Below, one piece after another: positions 54,243 to 64,000 of a stretch of DNA of 64,000 nucleotides (position 1 is the stretch's first letter; each line of letters begins with the position of its first letter). Position numbers and translations under genes: made by a program. Origin of the DNA: Crossaster papposus (Eukaryota; Echinodermata; Asteroidea; Velatida; Solasteridae); the NCBI GenBank assembly GCA_037893245.1, contig JBAIAA010000009.1, positions 992,001 to 1,056,000 of the forward strand, read 5' to 3'. The notes beneath the pieces are model-generated. The model did no database searches and had not been told where the DNA came from. It was given only the letters and a program-made list of their open reading frames with translations.

Positions 54243-54392
54243 CAACGTTGTTCGAGAATGAAGAGACACTCACCAGCTCAGGACACTGGCGGCATAGGCC
54301 TATGAGGCAATACACGTGTACATACATACACATAAGAAAACATGGCTACGAATGAGGATAATTTTGTCGACATATATCTGAGCTGCGATCCT
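54243..54392 (+). repeat. Monomer with 67-bp deletion (150 bp) at a block junction
   Basis: Here CACCAGCTC joins straight to AGGACACTGGCGG. Deletion and junction share TCA, consistent with microhomology or unequal pairing. To its right lie units (54,393 and 54,610) that match 47,197 and 47,414, with the rare GCGATCCTC and TTTTGTCGAC variants. To its left is a block related to 51.6-52.7 kb. Confidence 0.85.
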
Positions 54393-55149
54393 CAACGTTG
54401 TTCGAGAATGAAGAGACACTCACCAGCTCGACATCCGAGCCAAAATATTGCCAAATTTCTCACTGAAAAAAATCCAAACTGAGAGACTCATGCGTCAGGA
54501 TACTGGCGGCATAGGCCTATGTGGCAATACACGTGTACATACATACACATCAGAAAACATGGCTGCGAATGAGGATAATGTTCTCGATATATATCTGAGC
54601 TGCGAACCTCAACGTTGTTCGAGAATGAAGAGACACTCACCAGCTCGACATCCGAGCCAAAATATTGCCAAATTTCTCACTGGAACAATCCTAAACTGAG
54701 AGACTCATGCGTCAGGACACTGGCGGCATATGCCTATGTAGCAATACACGTGTATATACATACACATCAGAAAACATGGCTGCGAATGAGGATAATGTTC
54801 TCGACATATATCTGAGCTGCCAACCTCAACGTTGTTCGAGAATGAAGAGACACTCACCAGCTCGACATCTGAGCCAAAATATTGCCAAATGTCTCACGGG
54901 AACAAACCTAAACTGAGAGACTCATGCGTCAGGACACTGGCGGCATATGCCTATGTGGCAATACACGTGTACATACAAACACATCAGAAAACATGGCTGC
55001 GAATGAGGATAATTTTATGAACTTATATCTGAGCTGCGAACCTCAACGTTGTTTGAGAATGAAGAGACACTCGCCTGCTCGAAATCTGAGCCAAAATATT
55101 TCCAAATTTCTCACTGGAAAAAACCCAAACTGTTAGACTCATACGTCAG

Positions 55150-57800
55150 GACACTGGCGGCATAGGCCTATGTGGCAATACACGTGTACATACATACACA
55201 TCAGAAAACATGGCTGCGAATGAGGATAATGTTCTCGACATATATTTGAGCTGCGAACCTCAACGTTGTTCGAGAATGAGGAGACACTCACCAGCTCGAC
55301 ATCTGAGCCAAAATATTGCCAAATTTCTCACTGGAACAAATCTAAACTGAGAGACTCATGCGTCAGGACACTGGCGGCATATGCCTATGTGGCAATACAC
55401 GTGTACATACAAACACATCAGAAAACAAGCCTGCGAATGAGGATATTTTTCTCGACATATATCTGAGCTGCGAACCTCAACGTTGTTGGAGAATGAAGAG
55501 ACATTCACCACCTCCACATCTGAGCTAACATATCGCCAAAATTCTCACCGGAAGAGACCAAAACTTTGAGACACATGCGTCAGGACACTGGCGGCATAGG
55601 CCTATGCGGCAATACACGTGTACACGCATAAACATACAAAACATGGCTGCGAATGAGGATAATTTTATGAACTTATATCTGAGCTGCGAACCTCAACGTT
55701 GTTCGAGAATGAAGAGACACTCACCAGCTCGACATCTGAGCCAAAATATTGCCAAATTTCTCACTGGAACAAACCTAAACTTAGAGACTCATGCGTCAGG
55801 ACACTGGCGGCATATGCCTATGTGGCACTACACGTGTACATACAAACACATCAGAAAACATGGCTGCGAATGAGGATATTTTTCTCGACATATATCTGAG
55901 CTGCGAGCCTCAACGTTGTTCGAGAATGAAGAGACACTCACCAGCTCGACATCCGAGCCAAAATATTGCCAAATTTCTCACTGGAAAAAACCCAAACTAA
56001 GAGACTCATGCGTCAGGATACTGGCGGCATAGGCCTATGTGGCAATACACGTGTACATACATACACATCAGAAAACATGGCTGCGAATGAGGATAATGTT
56101 CTCGACATATATCTGAGCTGCGAACCTCAACGTTGTTCGAGAATGAAGAGACACTCACCAACTCGACATCTGAGCCAAAATATTACCAAATTTCTCACTG
56201 GAAAAAAACCAAACTGAGAGACTCATGGGTCAGGACACTGGCGGCATATGCCTATGTGGCACTACACGTGTACATGCAAACACATCCGAAAACATGGCTG
56301 CGAATGAGGATATTTTTCTCGACATATATCTGAGCTGCGACCCTCAACGTTGTTCGAGATTATAGAGACACTCACCAGATCGACATCCGAGCCAAAATAT
56401 TGCCAAATTTCTCACTGGAAAAAACCCAAACTGAGAGACTCATGCGTCAGGATACTGGCGGCATAGGCCTATGTGGCAATACACGTGTACATACATACAC
56501 ATCAGAAAACATGGCTGCGAATGAGGATAATGTTCTCGACATATATTTGAGCTGCGAACCTCAACGTTGTTCGAGAATGAGGAGACACTCACCAGCTCGA
56601 CATCTGAGCCAAAATATTGCCAAATTTCTCACTGGAACAAATCTAAACTGAGAGACTCATGCGTCAGGACACTGGCGGCATATGCCTATGTGGCAATACA
56701 CGTGTACATACAAACACATCAGAAAACAAGCCTGCGAATGAGGATATTTTTCTCGACATATATCTGAGCTGCGAACCTCAACGTTGTTGGAGAATGAAGA
56801 GACATTCACCACCTCCACATCTGAGCTAACATATCGCCAAAATTCTCACCGGAAGAGACCAAAACTTTGAGACACATGCGTCAGGACACTGGCGGCATAG
56901 GCCTATGCGGCAATACACGTGTACACGCATAAACATACAAAACATGGCTGCGAATGAGGATAATTTTATGAACTTATATCTGAGCTGCGAACCTCAACGT
57001 TGTTCGAGAATGAAGAGACACTCACCAGCTCGACATCTGAGCCAAAATATTGCCAAATTTCTCACTGGAACAAACCTAAACTTAGAGACTCATGCGTCAG
57101 GACACTGGCGGCATATGCCTATGTGGCACTACACGTGTACATACAAACACATCAGAAAACATGGCTGCGAATGAGGATATTTTTCTCGACATATATCTGA
57201 GCTGCGAGCCTCAACGTTGTTCGAGAATGAAGAGACACTCACCAGCTCGACATCCGAGCCAAAATATTGCCAAATTTCTCACTGGAAAAAACCCAAACTA
57301 AGAGACTCATGCGTCAGGATACTGGCGGCATAGGCCTATGTGGCAATACACGTGTACATACATACACATCAGAAAACATGGCTGCGAATGAGGATAATGT
57401 TCTCGACATATATCTGAGCTGCGAACCTCAACGTTGTTCGAGAATGAAGAGACACTCACCAACTCGACATCTGAGCCAAAATATTACCAAATTTCTCACT
57501 GGAAAAAAACCAAACTGAGAGACTCATGGGTCAGGACACTGGCGGCATATGCCTATGTGGCACTACACGTGTACATGCAAACACATCCGAAAACATGGCT
57601 GCGAATGAGGATATTTTTCTCGACATATATCTGAGCTGCGACCCTCAACGTTGTTCGAGATTATAGAGACACTCACCAGATCGACATCCGAGCCAAAATA
57701 TTGCCAAATTTCTCACTGGAAAAAACCCAAACTGAGAGACTCATGCGTCAGGATACTGGCGGCATAGGCCTATGTGGCAATACACGTGTACATACATACA
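55150..57800 (+). repeat. Tandem duplication of a 1,301-bp six-monomer unit
   Basis: Anchors 55,261, 55,478, 55,694, 55,911, 56,128 and 56,345 match 56,562, 56,779, 56,995, 57,212, 57,429 and 57,646. Both copies have the same 1-bp short C half (CATACAAAACATGG), AACAAATCTAAAC, ACAAGCCTGCG and ACACATCCGAAAAC. No S monomer is present. Confidence 0.87.
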
Positions 57801-60800
57801 CATCAGTAAACATGGCTGCGAATGAGGATAAAGTTCTCGACATATATCTGAGCTGCGAACCTCAACGTTGTTCGAGAATGAGGAGACACTCACCAGCTCG
57901 ACATCTGAGCTAACATATCGCCAAAATTCTCACCGGAAGAGACCTAAACTGAGAGACTCATGCGTCATGACACTAGCGGCATATGCCTATGTGGCAATAC
58001 ACGTGTACATACAAACACATCAGAAAACATGGCTGCGAATGAGGATAATGTTCTCAACATATATCTGAGCTGCGAACCTCAACGTTGTTCGAGAATGAGG
58101 AGACACTCACCAGCTCGACATCTGAGGCAAAATATTGCCAAATTTCTCACTGGAACAAACATAAACTGAGAGACTCATGCGTCAGGACACTGGCGGCATA
58201 TGCCTATGTGGCAATACACGTGTACATACAAACACATCAGAAAACATGGCTGCGAATGAGGATATTTTTCTCGACATATATCTGAGCTGCGAACCTCAAC
58301 GTTGTTGGAGAATGAAGAGACATTCACCACCTCCACATCTGAGCTAACATATCGCCGAAATTCTCACCAGAAGAGACCAAAACTTTGAGACACATTGCGT
58401 CAGGACACTGGCGGCATAGGCCTATGCGGCAATACACGTGTACATGCATAAACATAAAAAACATGGCTGCGAATGAGGATACTGTTATGAACTTATATCT
58501 GAGCTGTGAACCTCAACGTTGTTCGAGAATGAAGAGACACTCACCAGCTCGACATCTGAGCCAAAATATTGCCAAATTTCTCACTGGAACAAACCTAAAC
58601 TTAGAGACTCATGCGTCAGGACACTGGCGGCATATGCCTATGTGGCACTACACGTGTACATACAAACACATCAGAAAACATGGCTGCGAATGAGAATATT
58701 TTTCTCGACATATATCTGAGCTGCGAGCCTCAACGTTGTTCGAGAATGAAGAGACACTCATCAGCTCGACATCTGAGCCAAAATATTGCCAAATTTCTCA
58801 CTGGAACAAACCTAAACTGAGAGACTCATGCGTCAGGACACTGGCGGCATATGCCTATGTGGCACTACACGTGTACATACAAACACTTCATAAAACAAGG
58901 CTGCGAATGAGGATATTTTTCTCGACATATATCTGAGCTGCGAGCCTCAACGTTGTTCGAGATTATAAAGACACTCACCAGATCGACATCCGAGCCAAAA
59001 TATTGCCAAATTTCTCACTGGAAAAAACCCAAACTGAGAGACTCATGCGTCAGGATACTGGCGGCATAGGCCTATGTGGGAATACACGTGTACATACATA
59101 CACATCAGAAAACATGGCTGCGAATGAGGATAATGTTCTCGACATATATCTGAGCTGCGAACCTCAACGTTGTTCGAGAATGAGGCGACACTCACCAGCT
59201 CGACATCTGAGCCAAAATATTGCCAAATTTCTCACTGGAACAAATCTAAACTGAGAGACTCATGCGTCAGGACACTGGCGGCATATGCCTATGTGGCAAT
59301 ACACGTGTACATACAAACACTTCAGAAAACAAGCCTGCGAATGAGGATATTTTTCTCGACATATATCTGAGCTGCGAACCTCAACGTTGTTGGAGAATGA
59401 AGAGACATTCACCACCTCCACATCTGAGCTAACATATCGCCAAAATTCTCACCGGAAGAGACCAAAACTTTGAGACACATGCGTCAGGACACTGGCGGCA
59501 TAGGCCTATGCGGCAATACACGTGTACACGCATAAACATAAAAAACATGGCTGCGAATGAGGATAATTTTATGAACTTATATCTGAGCTGCGAACCTCAA
59601 CGTTGTTCGAGAATGAAGAGACACTCACCAGCTCGACATCTGAGCCAAAATATTGCCAAATTTCTCACTGGAACAAACCTAAACTTAGAGACTCATGCGT
59701 CAGGACACTGGCGGCATATGCCTATGTGGCACTACACGTGTACATACAAACACATCAGAAAACATGGCTGCGAATGAGGATATTTTTCTCGACATATATC
59801 TGAGCTGCGAGCCTCAACGTTGTTCGAGAATGAAGAGACACTCACCAGCTCGACATCTGAGCCAAAATATTGCCAAATTTCTCACTGGAAAAAACCCAAA
59901 CTAAGAGACTCATGCGTCAGGATACTGGCGGCATAGGCCTATGTGGCAATACACGTGTACATACATACACATCAGAAAACATGGCTGCGAATGAGGATAA
60001 TGTTCTCGACATATATCTGAGCTGCGAACCTCAACGTTGTTGGAGAATGAAGAGACATTCACCACCTCCACATCTGAGCTAACATATCGCCAAAATTCTC
60101 ACCGGAAGAGACCAAAACTTTGAGACACATGCGTCAGGACACCGGCGGCATATGCCTATGTGGCACTACACGTGTACATGCAAACACATCCGAAAACATG
60201 GCTGCGAATGAGGATATTTTTCTCGACATATATCTGAGCTGCGACCCTCAACGTTGTTTGAGATTATAGAGACACTCACCAGATCGACATCCGAGCCAAA
60301 ATATTGCCAAATTTCTCACTGGAAAAAACCCAAACTGAGAGACTCATGCGTCAGGATACTGGCGGCATAGGCCTATGTGGCAATACACGTGTACATACAT
60401 ACACATCAGAAAACATGGCTGCGAATGAGGATAAAGTTCTCGACATATATCTGAGCTGCGAACCTCAACGTTGTTCGAGAATGAGGAGACACTCACCAGC
60501 TCGACATCTGAGCTAACATATCGCCAAAATTCTCACCGGAAGAGACCTAAACTGAGAGACTCATGCGTCATGACACTAGCGGCATATGCCTATGTGGCAA
60601 TACACGTGTACATACAAACACATCAGAAAACATGGCTGCGAATGAGGATAATGTTCTCAACATATATCTGAGCTGCGAACCTCAACGTTGTTCGAGAATG
60701 AGGAGACACTCACCAGCTCGACATCTGAGGCAAAATATTGCCAAATTTCTCACTGGAACAAACATAAACTGAGAGACTCATGCGTCAGGACACTGGCGGC

Positions 60801-63800
60801 ATATGCCTATGTGGCAATACACGTGTACATACAAACACATCAGAAAACATGGCTGCGAATGAGGATATTTTTCTCGACATATATCTGAGCTGCGAACCTC
60901 AACGTTGTTGGAGAATGAAGAGACATTCACCACCTCCACATCTGAGCTAACATATCGCCAAAATTCTCACCAGAAGAGACCAAAACTTTGAGACACATTG
61001 CGTCAGGACACTGGCGGCATAGGCCTATGCGGCAATACACGTGTACACGCATAAACATAAAAAACATGGCTGCGAATGAGGATACTGTTATGAACTTATA
61101 TCTGAGCTGTGAACCTCAACGTTGTTCGAGAATGAAGAGACACTCACCAGCTCGACATCTGAGCCAAAATATTGCCAAATTTCTCACTGGAACAAACCTA
61201 AACTTAGAGACTCATGCGTCAGGACACTGGCGGCATATGCCTATGTGGCACTACACGTGTACATACAAACACATCAGAAAACATGGCTGCGAATGAGAAT
61301 ATTTTTCTCGACATATATCTGAGCTGCGAGCCTCAACGTTGTTCGAGAATGAAGAGACACTCATCAGCTCGACATCTGAGCCAAAATATTGCCAAATTTC
61401 TCACTGGAACAAACCTAAACTGAGAGACTCATGCGTCAGGACACTGGCGGCATATGCCTATGTGGCACTACACGTGTACATACAAACACTTCATAAAACA
61501 AGGCTGCGAATGAGGATATTTTTCTCGACATATATCTGAGCTGCGAGCCTCAACGTTGTTCGAGATTATAAAGACACTCACCAGATCGACATCCGAGCCA
61601 AAATATTGCCAAATTTCTCACTGGAAAAAACCCAAACTGAGAGACTCATGCGTCAGGATACTGGCGGCATAGGCCTATGTGGGAATACACGTGTACATAC
61701 ATACACATCAGAAAACATGGCTGCGAATGAGGATAATGTTCTCGACATATATCTGAGCTGCGAACCTCAACGTTGTTCGAGAATGAGGCGACACTCACCA
61801 GCTCGACATCTGAGCCAAAATATTGCCAAATTTCTCACTGGAACAAATCTAAACTGAGAGACTCATGCGTCAGGACACTGGCGGCATATGCCTATGTGGC
61901 AATACACGTGTACATACAAACACTTCAGAAAACAAGCCTGCGAATGAGGATATTTTTCTCGACATATATCTGAGCTGCGAACCTCAAGGTTGTTGGAGAA
62001 TGAAGAGACATTCACCACCTCCACATCTGAGCTAACATATCGCCAAAATTCTCACCGGAAGAGACCAAAACTTTGAGACACATGCGTCAGGACACTGGCG
62101 GCATAGGCCTATGCGGCAATACACGTGTACACGCATAAACATAAAAAACATGGCTGCGAATGAGGATAATTTTATGAACTTATATCTGAGCTGCGAACCT
62201 CAACGTTGTTCGAGAATGAAGAGACACTCACCAGCTCGACATCTGAGCCAAAATATTGCCAAATTTCTCACTGGAACAAACCTAAACTTAGAGACTCATG
62301 CGTCAGGACACTGGCGGCATATGCCTATGTGGCACTACACGTGTACATACAAACACATCAGAAAACATGGCTGCGAATGAGGATATTTTTCTCGACATAT
62401 ATCTGAGCTGCGAGCCTCAACGTTGTTCGAGAATGAAGAGACACTCACCAGCTCGACATCTGAGCCAAAATATTGCCAAATTTCTCACTGGAAAAAACCC
62501 AAACTAAGAGACTCATGCGTCAGGATACTGGCGGCATAGGCCTATGTGGCAATACACGTGTACATACATACACATCAGAAAACATGGCTGCGAATGAGGA
62601 TAATGTTCTCGACATATATCTGAGCTGCGAACCTCAACGTTGTTGGAGAATGAAGAGACATTCACCACCTCCACATCTGAGCTAACATATCGCCAAAATT
62701 CTCACCGGAAGAGACCAAAACCTTGAGACACATGCGTCAGGACACCGGCGGCATATGCCTATGTGGCACTACACGTGTACATGCAAACACATCCGAAAAC
62801 ATGGCTGCGAATGAGGATATTTTTCTCGACATATATCTGAGCTGCGACCCTCAACGTTGTTCGAGATTATAGAGACACTCACCAGATCGACATCCGAGCC
62901 AAAATATTGCCAAATTTCTCACTGGAAAAAAACCAAACTGAGAGACTCATGCGTCAGGATACTGGCGGCATAGGCCTATGTGGCAATACACGTGTACATA
63001 CATACACATCAGAAAACATGGCTGCGAATGAGGATAAAGTTCTCGACATATATCTGAGCTGCGAACCTCAACGTTGTTCGAGAATGAGGAGACACTCACC
63101 AGCTCGACATCTGAGCTAACATATCGCCAAAATTCTCACCGGAAGAGACCTAAACTGAGAGACTCATGCGTCATGACACTAGCGGCATATGCCTATGTGG
63201 CAATACACGTGTACATACAAACACATCAGAAAACATGGCTGCGAATGAGGATAATGTTCTCAACATATATCTGAGCTGCGAACCTCAACGTTGTTCGAGA
63301 ATGAGGAGACACTCACCAGCTCGACATCTGAGGCAAAATATTGCCAAATTTCTCACTGGAACAAACATAAACTGAGAGACTCATGCGTCAGGACACTGGC
63401 GGCATATGCCTATGTGGCAATACACGTGTACATACAAACACATCAGAAAACATGGCTGCGAATGAGGATATTTTTCTCGACATATATCTGAGCTGCGAAC
63501 CTCAACGTTGTTGGAGAATGAAGAGACATTCACCACCTCCACATCTGAGCTAACATATCGCCAAAATTCTCACCAGAAGAGACCAAAACTTTGAGACACA
63601 TTGCGTCAGGACACTGGCGGCATAGGCCTATGCGGCAATACACGTGTACACGCATAAACATAAAAAAAACATGGCTGCGAATGAGGATACTGTTATGAAC
63701 TTATATCTGAGCTGTGAACCTCAACGTTGTTCGAGAATGAAGAGACACTCACCAGCTCGACATCTGAGCCAAAATATTGCCAAATTTCTCACTGGAACAA

Positions 63801-64000
63801 ACCTAAACTTAGAGACTCATGCGTCAGGACACTGGCGGCATATGCCTATGTGGCACTACACGTGTACATACAAACACATCAGAAAACATGGCTGCGAATG
63901 AGAATATTTTTCTCGACATATATCTGAGCTGCGAGCCTCAACGTTGTTCGAGAATGAAGAGACACTCACCAGCTCGACATCAGAGCCAAAATATTGCCAA
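57646..64000 (+). repeat. 2,603-bp twelve-monomer HOR, two full copies and a partial third
   Basis: Copies are 57,646-60,248, 60,249-62,851 and 62,852 to the window edge. Twelve anchors in a row repeat at offset 2,603 (2,605 at the C half of the third copy, where the A-run is longer). Differences are few: GTTTGAG at 60,255 only, CATCAGTAAAC at 57,804 only, CCTCAAGGTTG at 61,983 only, AAAACCTTGAG at 62,717 only, and TGCATAAAC at 58,445 only. The right edge of the HOR lies outside the window. Confidence 0.88.

Larger units (their letters stand above)
1..64000 (+). repeat. 217-bp satellite array filling the window
   Basis: The anchor CAACGTTG recurs every 217 bp, for example at 161, 378, 595, 2394, 2611, 5591, 5808, 9382 and 9599, and on to 63,503. 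The regular exceptions are a 157-159 bp form, two deleted monomers, two insertions, and 1-3 bp slips mostly in A-runs. No monomer is inverted. Since 217 is not a multiple of three, any reading frame shifts at each unit, which argues against a repeat protein. The family is not one I recognise. A centromeric or other heterochromatic location is an inference from array size, uniform orientation and HOR layering. The window has no flanking unique DNA at either end, so the true array is longer. Confidence 0.98.

Noticed and set aside
1-64000. CRISPR array
   Set aside because: Repeats are contiguous 217-bp units with no unique spacers, and the variation is that of a satellite.
1-64000. Alpha satellite or another named centromeric family
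   Set aside because: Unit length and sequence do not match any family I can recall. No name is assigned without a database search.

Overview
The whole window is one tandem satellite array. All monomers share one orientation, with a period of 217 bp. From the left anchor word CAACGTTG (first at 161, last at about 63,939) I count roughly 300 monomers: about 268 full-length, 31 copies of a shorter 157-159 bp form, one of 181 bp and one of 150 bp. Two full-length monomers carry the same 203-bp non-satellite insertion, at 32,998-33,200 and 37,206-37,408. I saw no other foreign sequence, no RNA gene, no CRISPR array and no credible protein-coding gene.

A homogeneous array this long, with layered higher-order repeats (HORs), suggests a eukaryotic chromosome, probably a centromeric, pericentromeric or other heterochromatic block. 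The sequence does not identify the species. The insertion contains two TAACCC units, which is compatible with an animal-type telomere motif but is weak evidence. I found no CENP-B box and did not recognise the family; the unit is not the 171-bp alpha satellite.

Monomers fall into a few sequence classes. Class A has GGCATATGCC and GATATTTTTCTCGAC. Class B has CATAGGCCTATG and GATAATGTTCTCGAC. Class C has ACACGCATAAACATA and AATTTTATGAACTTA. A divergent 3' half, D, has CATTCACCACCTCCACATC and CTAACATATCGCC. The short class S lacks about 60 bp in the middle. A, B, C and D halves are joined in several combinations.

Region by region: 1-3.4 kb is mixed A/B/S. 3.4-6.2 kb is a trimeric HOR (about 651 bp). 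7.3-10.9 kb has a close relative at 24.4-28.2 kb. 10.8-13.5 kb holds a 2,052-bp offset duplication. 13.5-25 kb is built from near-identical nested blocks (a 1,676-bp unit in three copies; offsets of 4,436 and 4,375 bp). 28.4-38.3 kb is another nest (offsets 2,328, 4,425 and 4,208 bp), the last of which copied the insertion. 37.8-45 kb carries 808-, 1,242- and 2,483-bp repeats. 51.4-54.2 kb carries 434- and 1,519-bp repeats. 55.2-57.8 kb is a 1,301-bp six-monomer tandem duplication. 57.6 kb to the right edge is a 2,603-bp twelve-monomer HOR in two full copies and part of a third, running out of the window.

The array looks like a record of repeated unequal exchange or local segmental duplication at many scales, with a small terminal-inverted-repeat element caught and copied inside it. 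All comparisons were made by eye, so block edges are accurate to about a few tens of bases and identities are qualitative.
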